Shown one piece after another: positions 8,026 through 15,946 of a stretch of DNA of 38,214 nt (position 1 is the first letter of the stretch; each line of letters starts with the position of its first letter). A program made the translations under genes and the position numbers. The notes under the pieces were generated by a model. That model was not told the origin of the DNA and did not search any database. It saw only the letters and a program-made list of their open reading frames with translations. Origin of the DNA: Mycetocola sp. (lineage in GTDB: Bacteria > Actinomycetota > Actinomycetes > Actinomycetales > Microbacteriaceae); NCBI RefSeq assembly GCF_025464835.1, contig NZ_JAODMP010000048.1, forward strand, positions 1 to 38,214. Direction: 5' to 3'.

Positions 8026-8425
8026 ATTCGCCCTCTCCCTTCACAGCGCGGATGTCTTTCTTGAGGCTCTCAATTGGATTGGGGTCTGCGTTCATCTTCT
8101 TGAAGAAGCGGAGCCCGATGAGCGCCAGCACAACGGCGATCAGCAGGAAGAGCACGAACACGATGAGGGCGGAGAGCCACGCGGGCAGCACCAGCGACAA
8201 CGCCAGGATCGCAACCGCAACCAGAGTACCGATCGCGAAGAACAGGAAGATCAGGGCGAGGACGACGAAGACGGCGCCCTTGCCCGCGTAGCTGCCGAGG
8301 TGCGCAGCCTTGGTCTTGACCTGGTCGATCTCGGCCTTGATCAGGTTCGACACCAGAGCGGGCACGCTGCCGACCAGCGCAGCCAGCGGTTCCCTGTTCT
8401 TGTCGTTCACGGTGCGATCCGTCAT
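8012..8425 (-). CDS. Holin-like PF07332-type membrane protein
   Basis: 137 residues from the ATG at 8425, which has GGAGAG about eight bases upstream; the frame continues upstream without coding character. Two adjacent hydrophobic helices (GAVFVVLALIFLFFAIGTLV and SALIVFVLFLLIAVVLALIG) between charged ends, as in the 'phage holin family' PF07332 (DUF1469) of actinobacterial chromosomes. Despite that name nothing phage-like surrounds it. Middle gene of a small membrane-protein trio between hemY and hemQ; likely acts in the cytoplasmic membrane, role unknown. Confidence 0.85.
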   Translation of the reverse strand: MTDRTVNDKNREPLAALVGSVPALVSNLIKAEIDQVKTKAAHLGSYAGKGAVFVVLALIFLFFAIGTLVAVAILALSLVLPAWLSALIVFVLFLLIAVVLALIGLRFFKKMNADPNPIESLKKDIRAVKGEGEYDRY

Positions 8426-8444
8426 GAAAGAACTCTCCAGACGC

Positions 8445-8813
8445 CTAATTGGTGGTGCTTGAGGTCGATGCGCCCGTCTGCCCGGGGATCGGGGGCGTGT
8501 AGGAGGACGCGTCGGTCGTCGTGGAAGTGGACGACGCGGACGAGGTACCTGATGCACCCGACTTACGGCCGGCCGTTCCCTCGCCGCTGACGGCGTCTGT
8601 CACCTTTTTCACACCGGCGAAAAGCGCCTTGGGGAGGCCACTGGCACGAGTCTTCGCGAAGCCCTCCACGCGTTCGACCTTCTCCTGGACGGCGTCGGTC
8701 TCCCACACCTTGAGCCAGTTCTTCTTGATCTGCTCGTAGCGTGCACGGCCCGCACGGGATCCGAACACGTATCCGGTCGCCAGACCGGCCACAAAAATCA
8801 GCTTGCCACCCAT
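8445..8813 (-). CDS. YtxH-like membrane-anchored small protein
   Basis: 122 residues from the ATG at 8813, preceded by AAGGAG at five bases; a GTG two codons upstream is too close to that site. N-terminal hydrophobic segment with GLATGYVFGSRAGRARYEQI resembles YtxH-type glycine-rich anchors, followed by a charged helical part (KVWETDAVQEKVERVEGFAK). The last 40 residues are a Ser/Thr/Gly/Pro-rich low-complexity tail. It lies 44 bases downstream of hemY and 19 upstream of the holin-like gene. Function unknown. Confidence 0.75.
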   Translation of the reverse strand: MGGKLIFVAGLATGYVFGSRAGRARYEQIKKNWLKVWETDAVQEKVERVEGFAKTRASGLPKALFAGVKKVTDAVSGEGTAGRKSGASGTSSASSTSTTTDASSYTPPIPGQTGASTSSTTN

Positions 8814-8857
8814 GTTCACTCCTTTTCGTCGCGGTTCCAGCTTGACCAGCGTAGACC

Positions 8858-10387
8858 CTACTCGCCCGTTTCGTCCGGGCTGGTTTTGCCCATGCCGGTT
8901 CTGGTATGCCCGTCGCCGAGCACTCCGGACTCCAGGTACGAGCTCGCGACGAGATGCCTGATGCGAGCGGATGCCGCGAGCGCGTCAGGTACGACAGAGG
9001 CGAGTCCCGTGCCCGAGAGCCAGGCCCCCGTGACGTCCAGATCGCCAACGGCAAGCGCTGCGGCGCGCAGCGCTTCGGCTCGTTCTCGCTGGCCGAGTGC
9101 CGCCCCCGGCAGAGTGCCCGCCCACACAGTTCGAGTGAGACCAGCCACCTGTGAGTCGTCGATGGGGACGCCGAGGATCTCGGCGGCATCCCCGATGGCG
9201 ATGCTGCGCACGTCGGCGTCTGGGAGGCCGATCGTCGGGTTCGGGACGCCCTGCCGGCCGTACGACAGGCGGATCACGTGTCGGTGCGGATGCGCCGCGC
9301 CCGCCGCCGAGCGCAACCACTCCCATTTCGCGGTGGAGTGCGTCAGCGCCTTGGCGAGGACGGAGGAGCGCTCCGCCTCCGCGACGAGGACGCCGGTGCC
9401 GCGAGGGGCGGCGTCGAGCGCGACCGTGTCGAGCACCAGGGTCACCAGCTCGACCAGAGGAGTTTCGGTGGGCGTCGCCGCAGCGATCTCGGTCGAGAAG
9501 GGCGACAGGAGCCGGAGCGCCTCGGCTTCTGGTGTGGCGAGGATCACGTAGTCCGCGTCCAGGACGCGCTCATCCTCCAGGGTGACCTGCCACGACGCGC
9601 CGGCGGCGGCATCCTCGCTCGGGCCGGTGGCCGACATCCGGGAGAGTCCTGTCGCACCCACCCCGACGAGCAGTTCTCCCTCTCGGGAACGGATCTCCGC
9701 GACGAGGGCGTCCACGAGCGTCGACATGCCACCGCGAAGGCCCTCGACTGCCGAACCGGCCGGGGCAGCGGCACGGAGCATCGCAACGGCGCCGGAGAGC
9801 GACCCGGCCACGGTCAGCGCCCGGTTCAGTCCGGGGGCGGCGCGAGTGACGTCGAGGTCGTACGGGTCGGCCGAGTACACCCCCCTGGTGACCGGGGCGA
9901 CGAGCGATTCGAGAACGACTCGTCCCATCCGCCGCTCCACCAGTTCGCCCAAATTGTGCTCACGACCGATGGTGAGGACCGGTCGGATGCGGTCAAGGTA
10001 GGCCCGCACGGCACCGCGCCAGCCGATCACCCGCCGGACGTCGTCGGCTAGCGGATTGGACGGGATGCCGAGCAGCCCGGCCTTCGGCAGCGGCACCGAT
10101 CGGCCATCTGGCAGGCGCACCCACGCGCCGGCTGTGGCAGGGGTGACGACCGCATCAGCCAGTCCGAGACTGTCGACGAGAGCACGTACCGTTCCTCCGC
10201 GGGTGGCGTAGCTCTCGGCGCCGGTGTCGACACGGATGCCGGCCACCGTCTCGGTCGCGACGGATCCGCCGGGAGCCTGCGCACGTTCGACGACCGTCAC
10301 CCTGATCCCGACCCTCGCGCAGTCGAGCGCTGCGACGAGCCCGGCGGCCCCGCCGCCGATCACCACAACGTTCCGCGGTTCGATCAT
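8858..10387 (-). CDS. hemY: Coproporphyrinogen III oxidase (protoporphyrinogen-oxidase family)
   Basis: 509 residues. FAD Rossmann motif at the N-terminus (VVVIGGGAAGLVAALDCAR, about 8-26) followed by VVERAQAPGGSVATE; C-terminal FAD segment VTGAWLSGTGLASVVPDA. In HemQ-containing bacteria this flavoprotein (CgoX) oxidises coproporphyrinogen III to coproporphyrin III with oxygen. GTRGVYSADP-like VTRGVYSADPYDLD is a family landmark. ATG overlaps the hemE stop by four bases, so the pair is coupled and transcribed from the hemE promoter. Confidence 0.95.
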   Translation of the reverse strand: MIEPRNVVVIGGGAAGLVAALDCARVGIRVTVVERAQAPGGSVATETVAGIRVDTGAESYATRGGTVRALVDSLGLADAVVTPATAGAWVRLPDGRSVPLPKAGLLGIPSNPLADDVRRVIGWRGAVRAYLDRIRPVLTIGREHNLGELVERRMGRVVLESLVAPVTRGVYSADPYDLDVTRAAPGLNRALTVAGSLSGAVAMLRAAAPAGSAVEGLRGGMSTLVDALVAEIRSREGELLVGVGATGLSRMSATGPSEDAAAGASWQVTLEDERVLDADYVILATPEAEALRLLSPFSTEIAAATPTETPLVELVTLVLDTVALDAAPRGTGVLVAEAERSSVLAKALTHSTAKWEWLRSAAGAAHPHRHVIRLSYGRQGVPNPTIGLPDADVRSIAIGDAAEILGVPIDDSQVAGLTRTVWAGTLPGAALGQRERAEALRAAALAVGDLDVTGAWLSGTGLASVVPDALAASARIRHLVASSYLESGVLGDGHTRTGMGKTSPDETGE

Positions 10388-11499
10388 TGTGCGTGCACGA
10401 ATTCCACGATGCGGGTGAGCACGGCCGGATCGGTCTCAGGAGGAACGCCGTGTCCGAGGTTGAGCACATGCGAGGGGGCGCTGACGCCGCGTTCGAGTAC
10501 GTCACGAACATGGGCCTCGAGAACGGGCCACGGCGCAGCCAGAAGCGCCGGGTCGATGTTTCCCTGCACAGGTACGACGCCGCCGAGTCTCCTGGAGGCC
10601 TCATCGAGCGGGACCCGGTAGTCGACGCCGACGACGTCAGCGCCGATGTCGTGCATGGCCTTCAACAGCTCGCCGGTCCCCACGCCGAAGTGAACGATCG
10701 GCACCGTGTGAACCTGGGCATGCGCACCCTGCTCGGCTGCTTCGGTGGTGTAGCTGAGGTCCCGCACGTGCTCGAGAGCACGGGCGGATGCCGGCGCGAC
10801 GTGGCGCACGTAGTCGTCGAGCGAGAGCGCCCCGGCCCACGAGTCGAAGAGTTGCGCCGCCGACGCACCGGCAAGTACCTGAGCGCGGAGGAACCGACCG
10901 GTAACCTCGGCAACCCATTCCATCAGCCGCGACCAGGCCTCCGGTTCGGCGTGCATCAGCGTGCGCGCGTGGATGTGGTCCTTGGACGGGCCCCCCTCGA
11001 CGAGGTAGGCGGCGAGGGTGAACGGCGCGCCCGCGAAACCGATGAGCGGTGTCCTGCCCAGCTCGGCCACGGTGAGCCGCACCGCTTCCTTCACCGGCAG
11101 GAGGCTGTCGTCGAGAACGGACGGGTCCAGGGAGACGAGCTCGTCGACATCCGCTGCCGTTCGCACGGCCTTACCGAGCACCGGGCCCTTACCAGGCACG
11201 ATCTCGACGTCCAATCCCACCTGCTTGAGCGGCACGACGATGTCGCTGAAAAAGATCCCGGCGTCGACGCCGTGCCTGCGCACCGGCTGCAGGGTGATCT
11301 CGCTCGCCAGCTCGGGGGTGAGGCAGGCGTCGAGCATGGCGTTCCCGACGCGCAACTCGCGGTACTCAGGGAGCGAACGACCGGCCTGACGCATGAACCA
11401 CACCGGCGTGACGTCCGGCCGGGTGCCGCCATAAGCGGTGATCAGCCGTGAATCGTGGGTGAGTCCTGCTTCGAGCGGGTGATTCTGAGAAAGCTGCAC
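10384..11499 (-). CDS. hemE: Uroporphyrinogen III decarboxylase
   Basis: 371 residues; removes four acetate carboxyls from uroporphyrinogen III to give coproporphyrinogen III. PVWFMRQAGRSLPEYRELR (substrate-binding Arg residues of the URO-D signature 1) and IGFAGAPFTLAAYLVEGG (signature 2 region) are clear, as is FFSDIVVPLKQVGLDVEIVP. The GTG at 11499 is chosen because CACAAT lies exactly six bases upstream and no Shine-Dalgarno is seen; the nearby ATG at 11507 is out of frame. First gene of the hemE-hemY operon, divergent from the SDR-DUF2867 gene. Confidence 0.95.
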   Translation of the reverse strand: MQLSQNHPLEAGLTHDSRLITAYGGTRPDVTPVWFMRQAGRSLPEYRELRVGNAMLDACLTPELASEITLQPVRRHGVDAGIFFSDIVVPLKQVGLDVEIVPGKGPVLGKAVRTAADVDELVSLDPSVLDDSLLPVKEAVRLTVAELGRTPLIGFAGAPFTLAAYLVEGGPSKDHIHARTLMHAEPEAWSRLMEWVAEVTGRFLRAQVLAGASAAQLFDSWAGALSLDDYVRHVAPASARALEHVRDLSYTTEAAEQGAHAQVHTVPIVHFGVGTGELLKAMHDIGADVVGVDYRVPLDEASRRLGGVVPVQGNIDPALLAAPWPVLEAHVRDVLERGVSAPSHVLNLGHGVPPETDPAVLTRIVEFVHAQ

Positions 11500-11505
11500 G
11501 GTCTC

Positions 11506-11511
11506 ATTGTG
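11506..11511 (-). promoter_or_regulatory. Predicted -10 of leaderless hemE promoter
   Basis: CACAAT on the minus strand, six bases (GAGACC), then the hemE GTG. A TTGACA word nearby (11510-11515) overlaps this hexamer, so it cannot be its -35. Confidence 0.4.
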
Positions 11512-11594
11512 TCAAAGTCCGCGCGAGCTGTCGGGCCCCCCAGGAGGGAGCGCCGCGCGCCCCGGATTCTGTGAGCGTTCCCACGGCGGCGGAG

Positions 11595-11600
11595 TACTGT
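11595..11600 (+). promoter_or_regulatory. Predicted -10 of leaderless promoter for the SDR-DUF2867 gene
   Basis: TACTGT, then CACCCC, then ATG at 11607. The 107-base gap to hemE thus holds two back-to-back promoters. Confidence 0.45.
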
Positions 11601-11606
11601 CACCCC

Positions 11607-13079
11607 ATGGCAACGAAGCACATCCTGGTCACCGGTTCAACGGGTTACGTCGGCGGCCGGCTCGTGCCGCGACTGCTCGCGGCAGGCCACAGGGTGCGGG
11701 TACTCGTGCGGTCGCCTGAGAAACTCCTCGACGTCCCGTGGGCCGACCGGGTAGAGGTCGTCAAGGGCACCCTCCAGGACCGGGATGCCATGGCAAGCGC
11801 CAGTGAGGCAATCGACGTCCTCTACTACCTCGTGCATTCGATGACCGGGCGTGGTGACTTCGAGGTCGAGGAGCGGAACGCTGCCGAGAGCGTCGCAGCA
11901 GCGGCGCGGGATGCGGGCGTCTCGCGGATCGTCTACCTCGGTGGTTTGCATCCGGACTCGGCCGATCTCTCCCGCCACCTGCGATCGCGGGTCCTCGTCG
12001 GGGAGACGCTGCTCGCGTCCGGCGTACCGACTGTCGCGTTCCAGGCCGGTGTGGTCATCGGTTCAGGCTCGACCTCGTTCGAGATGATCAGGCACCTCAC
12101 CGAGGTGCTTCCGTACATGCCTGCGCCGAAGTGGGTGCGCAACCGGATCCAGCCGATCGCCATCCGTGACGTCCTCCATTACCTGCTCGCCGCGATCGAC
12201 CTGCCGCCGGAGGTCAACAGGACGTTCGACATCGGCGGCCCTGACGTCCTCCGTTACGGGCAGATGATGAACGGCTACGCCGTCGAAGCCGGGCTCCCCC
12301 AGCGGGCCATCGCCGCCTTGCCTGTGCTCACCCCATGGCTCGCGTCACAGTGGGTGAACCTCGTCACCCCCATCCCGCGAGCCATCGCCGTGCCGATCGT
12401 CGAGTCGCTCCAATTCGACTGCGTCATGCGCGAGCACGACATCGATGAGGTCATCGCCCCTCCCGAGGGTGGGCTCACCGGTTATCGTCGTGCCGTTCGG
12501 CTGGCGCTTGCCAGAATGCGAGACGGCGACGTGGAGACCAGCTGGCAGAATGCGTCGGTCGACGGGGCACCGAGCGATCCGCTGCCCAGCGACCCGGAAT
12601 GGGCGGGGCACACCGTCTTCACCGATCTCAAGGTGCGGGAGACGGATGCCTCGACTGCGCAACTCTGGACGGTCATCGAGGGGATCGGGGGCGACAACGG
12701 CTGGTACTCGTTCCCGCTCGCCTGGGCGCTCCGCGGCTGGCTCGACAAACTCGTCGGCGGGGTGGGTCTTCGCCGCGGAAGACGGCACGCCCAGGAATTG
12801 CAGACCGGGGACGCCCTCGACTTCTGGCGAGTGGAGGCCATCGAACACGAGCGCCGGCTGCGGCTGCGCGCGGAGATGCGCGTGCCGGGCAAGGCATGGC
12901 TGGAGATGGAGGTCGAGCCCCGCGACGGGGGCGGTTCCCGTTACCGCCAGCGGGCGGTGTTCTTTCCCATGGGACTCTCCGGCAGGCTGTACTGGATCGC
13001 GATCCTGCCCTTCCACGGCGTCATCTTCAACGGCATGGCAAACCGCATCACGCTCGAGGCGGAGAAGCGTCAGGGCTGA
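11607..13079 (+). CDS. SDR-family NAD(P)-binding protein fused to DUF2867
   Basis: 490 residues from the ATG at 11607; an upstream in-frame GTG at 11571 is poorer because the -10 hexamer would lie inside it. Residues about 4-300 are an atypical extended SDR: TGSTGYVGGRLVPRLLAAGH dinucleotide motif, LYYLVHSMTG, VYLGGLHPD, and FDIGGPDVLRYGQMM. The last ~160 residues (from ETDASTAQLWTVIEGIGG to GVIFNGMANRI) match the DUF2867 domain with its WALRGWLDKLVGGVGLRRGR stretch. Such fusions are annotated as SDR oxidoreductases without known substrate. Its stop overlaps the end of the convergent thermonuclease gene by 10 bases. A role beside heme or carotenoid metabolism is not shown. Confidence 0.85.
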   Translation: MATKHILVTGSTGYVGGRLVPRLLAAGHRVRVLVRSPEKLLDVPWADRVEVVKGTLQDRDAMASASEAIDVLYYLVHSMTGRGDFEVEERNAAESVAAAARDAGVSRIVYLGGLHPDSADLSRHLRSRVLVGETLLASGVPTVAFQAGVVIGSGSTSFEMIRHLTEVLPYMPAPKWVRNRIQPIAIRDVLHYLLAAIDLPPEVNRTFDIGGPDVLRYGQMMNGYAVEAGLPQRAIAALPVLTPWLASQWVNLVTPIPRAIAVPIVESLQFDCVMREHDIDEVIAPPEGGLTGYRRAVRLALARMRDGDVETSWQNASVDGAPSDPLPSDPEWAGHTVFTDLKVRETDASTAQLWTVIEGIGGDNGWYSFPLAWALRGWLDKLVGGVGLRRGRRHAQELQTGDALDFWRVEAIEHERRLRLRAEMRVPGKAWLEMEVEPRDGGGSRYRQRAVFFPMGLSGRLYWIAILPFHGVIFNGMANRITLEAEKRQG

Positions 13080-13660
13080 CCGGGGTAGGCGCAGGCGCCC
13101 CAGAGGCCGCGGTCCGCGACCTGGGCCTCCGCGCCGAGCGCGTCGAATTCGGCCTTCCGCGAGTGAGGGTCCCTGTACGGTTCCGCGAAGCCGCCGCGAA
13201 TCAGCAACGCCTCGACCGAGTTCCAGGTTCCGCCATCCCCGGGCACCCACACGTAGCGGAGCAGACGGCCGTGACGATCGGTGTCACCCTGGCTCGGGTC
13301 GGAGTCGAGGCTCACCGTCGCTCCGGTGAGCAGATCGGTGACGTAGGCGGATGCCTCTGGACCGAAACACTCGACTGGGGCGTTCGGCGCGACCGTCTCC
13401 GGGGTATCGACACCGACGAGGCGGACGCGTTCGTCACCTTCGCCTCGATTCACCACGAGGGTGTCGCCGTCCACCACGCGAACGACGGCCGCCGACTCAG
13501 CGGCAGCGGACGGAGCGGCTGGCGGCACCGCGGGGAGAACACCCGGCTCCACGGGGACCGGAGGGATTCCCGGAATCGGGACGTCCGGCCGGGTCGAGAC
13601 GAGAAGCGCACCGATGGCGAGCACGCCGGCGATCAGGATGACGGTCAGTCTTCGGAGCAT
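13070..13660 (-). CDS. Thermonuclease (SNase-like) family protein, secreted or membrane-anchored
   Basis: 196 residues. N-terminal TVILIAGVLAIGALLVS is a signal peptide or anchor, followed by a Pro/Val-rich linker. The nuclease domain (about 58-190) keeps the staphylococcal-nuclease catalytic set: VVDGDTL (calcium Asp), RVRLVGVDTPE (Arg, Asp and Glu), and DRHGRLLRYV (second Arg). So it should cut DNA or RNA outside the membrane. ATG with AAGGGG at five bases. No lipobox seen. Confidence 0.88.
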   Translation of the reverse strand: MLRRLTVILIAGVLAIGALLVSTRPDVPIPGIPPVPVEPGVLPAVPPAAPSAAAESAAVVRVVDGDTLVVNRGEGDERVRLVGVDTPETVAPNAPVECFGPEASAYVTDLLTGATVSLDSDPSQGDTDRHGRLLRYVWVPGDGGTWNSVEALLIRGGFAEPYRDPHSRKAEFDALGAEAQVADRGLWGACAYPGQP

Positions 13661-13690
13661 CGTTTCCCCTTCGGCTGCTGCCCGTCGATC

Positions 13691-14251
13691 CTACTGGCCT
13701 CCTCCTGAACCTGGGTCTGCCGGCGCACTGAGGTCGGTGAGGAACCGGACGACGACGTTGCGCTCCTCACTGCTGAGCCTCGCGGCCGCCTCGAATCGTC
13801 GGGCGTGTACCCGGCCGACACTCTCCCTCGCGTCGGTGCGTGTGGCATCCGTCACGGTGATCATCAGGGCGCGGCGATCGGTCGGATGCGGCGAACGGAG
13901 CACGTGACCGGCCCTCTCCAGCCGGTCGAGAAGTTTGGTGGTCGACGCCGTCGAGATCCTCAGCGTCTCGGCGAGGAGCCCCGGCGTCACAACGGCGCCG
14001 GCGTTGCGGGAGGCCATCAGAAAGCGGAGCGCCTTCATGTCGGTCCCGTTGAGCTTCATGTGTTTCTGCGAAGCCTCACTCATCGTCTGCTCTGCTTCCC
14101 TCCAGGTGCGGAGAGCGGCGAGCACACCCACGATGGAATCGACTTCGGCGTCGTCCATCGCGGTGCGGTTCACGAGTTCCTGGGTGGGGTCGATGACGCG
14201 CGGATCGAGCGTCCAGGCCGTTGAATCGGGAGGTGTGCGATCCGGGGTCAT
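13691..14251 (-). CDS. MarR-family regulator, probable CrtR-type carotenoid repressor
   Basis: 186 residues. Winged HTH in the middle: PGLLAETLRISTASTTKLLD recognition region, then ERAGHVLRSPHPTDRRALMI, the DRR wing typical of MarR. Longer than minimal MarR owing to a 60-residue N-terminal part. It is divergent from idi with 67 bases between the start codons. In Corynebacterium glutamicum the MarR protein CrtR is divergent from the crtE operon and is relieved by isoprenoid diphosphates such as GGPP; the same placement suggests the same role here (inference). Leaderless start: TAGAAT then six bases then ATG. Confidence 0.85.
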   Translation of the reverse strand: MTPDRTPPDSTAWTLDPRVIDPTQELVNRTAMDDAEVDSIVGVLAALRTWREAEQTMSEASQKHMKLNGTDMKALRFLMASRNAGAVVTPGLLAETLRISTASTTKLLDRLERAGHVLRSPHPTDRRALMITVTDATRTDARESVGRVHARRFEAAARLSSEERNVVVRFLTDLSAPADPGSGGGQ

Positions 14252-14257
14252 TGGGCT

Positions 14258-14263
14258 ATTCTA
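14258..14263 (-). promoter_or_regulatory. Predicted -10 of leaderless marR promoter
   Basis: TAGAAT on the minus strand (5 of 6 to TATAAT), six bases AGCCCA, then ATG. Strongest hexamer of the leaderless set in this window. Confidence 0.55.
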
Positions 14264-14279
14264 CGAGAAAGCCACGTGC

Positions 14280-14310
14280 TAATCTATTTACTCGCCCGGC
14301 TAGATAAATC
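14280..14310 (+). promoter_or_regulatory. Candidate idi/crt operon promoter and MarR operator
   Basis: An AT-rich island in GC-rich DNA. TAATCT (14280-14285) can serve as -10, giving a leader of about 27 bases that contains the GGAG site. TCTA+TTTA (14283-14290) and TAGA+TAAA (14301-14308) are interleaved complementary words on either side of CTCGCCCGGC, and the arms 14281-14291 and 14300-14310 pair at 7 of 11 positions. A likely binding place for the divergent MarR protein. Confidence 0.4.
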
Positions 14311-14318
14311 GGAGAACC

Positions 14319-14879
14319 ATGACCGTTCAGGAGACGATCGAACGCGTCGTGCTTCTCGATGCCAACGGCGAACCGGTCGGATCCGATCTCAAGTCGACGG
14401 TTCACACCGAGGACACGCCTTTGCATCTCGCGTTCTCATGCCACGTCGTGAACCGGTCAGGCGACGTGCTCGTCACCCGTCGAGCCCTCGGCAAGAAGAC
14501 CTGGCCGGGTGTCTGGACCAACTCTTTCTGCGGCCATCCCCAGCCCGACGAGGCACCCACCGACTCCGTCTCCCGCCGGGCAGCCCACGAGCTGGGCCTC
14601 GACATCACCGCCCTGGAGCTCGTCCTTCCGGACTTCCGCTATCGCGCGGTCGACGCATCCGGCATCGTCGAAAACGAAATCTGCCCGGTGTACGTCGCCC
14701 GCGTGGACACCGACCCCGTCCCCAACCCTCATGAGGTCATGGACGTCGCGTGGGTCGACCCCGTCGTTCTCGGTGAATCGATCGCGAGGACGCCCTGGGT
14801 TTTCAGCCCATGGCTCGTGCTCCAGGCTTCACAGCTTGAGTTGCTCGGCGGAACCCCGGCCCGATCGGCTCCGCAATGA
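14319..14879 (+). CDS. idi: Isopentenyl-diphosphate delta-isomerase (type 1)
   Basis: 186 residues, type-I Idi with NUDIX-like fold; interconverts IPP and DMAPP to prime chain elongation. NSFCGHPQPDEAPTDS contains the catalytic Cys and metal His of the family; VSRRAAHELGLD is the helix of the NUDIX-like box; a later ENEICPVYVAR carries the ENE(x)CP catalytic Glu motif. GGAG lies six bases before the ATG. First gene of the carotenoid operon, ending in an ATGA overlap with crtE. Confidence 0.96.
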   Translation: MTVQETIERVVLLDANGEPVGSDLKSTVHTEDTPLHLAFSCHVVNRSGDVLVTRRALGKKTWPGVWTNSFCGHPQPDEAPTDSVSRRAAHELGLDITALELVLPDFRYRAVDASGIVENEICPVYVARVDTDPVPNPHEVMDVAWVDPVVLGESIARTPWVFSPWLVLQASQLELLGGTPARSAPQ

Positions 14880-15946
14880 CCGGAGTGCTCACCGACTTCG
14901 CCGGCACGGGCGTGCATGAGGCGGTTCAGGACCGCCTCGACACGTTTTTCACCGACCGGATCAGCCTCGCCAGGGCATACGGCGACAACTATCGGCTCCT
15001 GTGGGAGGCGGCACGGTCCGCGAGCCAGGGTGGCAAGATGTTCCGCCCCGCCCTCGTCGTCGGTGTCTACCGGGATCTCGGCGGAACCGACGAGAACTCC
15101 GCCCTCCGTATCGCCACCGCCTTCGAGCTGCTGCACACCGCTTTCCTGCTCCACGACGACGTGATCGACCGCGACCTCGTCCGTCGCGGTGTTCCCAACC
15201 TCGCCGGTTCATTCGCCGCGGATGCCTCAGCCAGGGGCGCAACGGACGCGGCGGCCGAAGCGTGGGGGCAGGCATCCGCGATCCTGGCCGGTGACCTGCT
15301 CATTCAGGCGGCGCAAGGCTTCCTCGCCCGGCTCAGCGCCCCGGAACAGACTCGGTCGGATCTGCTCGACCTGTTTGATCGCAGCATCTTCGTCACCGCC
15401 GCCGGCGAACTGGCGGACGTGGCGTTCAGTGCCGGCATACGGCTGCCATCGCTTGTCGACGTGATGGCGATGACGGAGCAGAAGACTGCGAGCTACTCCT
15501 TCGAGGCACCGCTCAAGGCCGGAGCGATCCTCGCTGGAGCGAACCAGGACATGCTCACCATCCTCGGCGAGTTCGGCCGGCTGGTCGGCGTCGCGTTCCA
15601 GCTCCGCGACGACCAGCTCGGCGTCTTCGGCGATGCTGAGCTCACGGGAAAGAGCGTTCTCAACGACCTCCGCAACCGCAAGGAGACCCCGCTCATCGCA
15701 CACGCACGCTCGACTGCCCGGTGGCCGCAGATCGAAGAGGCCCTCTTCGACCTGGCAACGTCGAACGATGATGGGGCCTCGGTCAGGACCGCCCTCGAGG
15801 AGTGCGGCGCCAGGACCTTCGTCGACTCACTGATCGACGACCACGTGAGTCGTGCCGAGAACATCCTCTCCGACTCGAAGCTTCCTCCGGCTCTCGTCGG
15901 ACACTTGCGCGACGTCGCCAGGCACGCCGTGGTGCGAGCGGCATGA
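14876..15946 (+). CDS. crtE: Geranylgeranyl diphosphate synthase (polyprenyl synthetase)
   Basis: 356 residues. First Asp-rich motif in FLLHDDVIDRD, second in AFQLRDDQLGVFGD, and GKMFRPALV for the substrate pocket, all typical of trans-prenyltransferases making GGPP. Chain length cannot be settled from sequence alone, but the neighbouring phytoene synthase needs C20. Overlaps idi (ATGA) upstream and crtB (ATGA) downstream, so it is coupled to both. Confidence 0.93.
   Translation: MTGVLTDFAGTGVHEAVQDRLDTFFTDRISLARAYGDNYRLLWEAARSASQGGKMFRPALVVGVYRDLGGTDENSALRIATAFELLHTAFLLHDDVIDRDLVRRGVPNLAGSFAADASARGATDAAAEAWGQASAILAGDLLIQAAQGFLARLSAPEQTRSDLLDLFDRSIFVTAAGELADVAFSAGIRLPSLVDVMAMTEQKTASYSFEAPLKAGAILAGANQDMLTILGEFGRLVGVAFQLRDDQLGVFGDAELTGKSVLNDLRNRKETPLIAHARSTARWPQIEEALFDLATSNDDGASVRTALEECGARTFVDSLIDDHVSRAENILSDSKLPPALVGHLRDVARHAVVRAA

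Noticed and set aside
8012-8425. Holin-like gene as a sign of prophage
   Set aside because: PF07332-type proteins are common chromosomal genes in actinobacteria, and there is no lysin, integrase or structural gene nearby.
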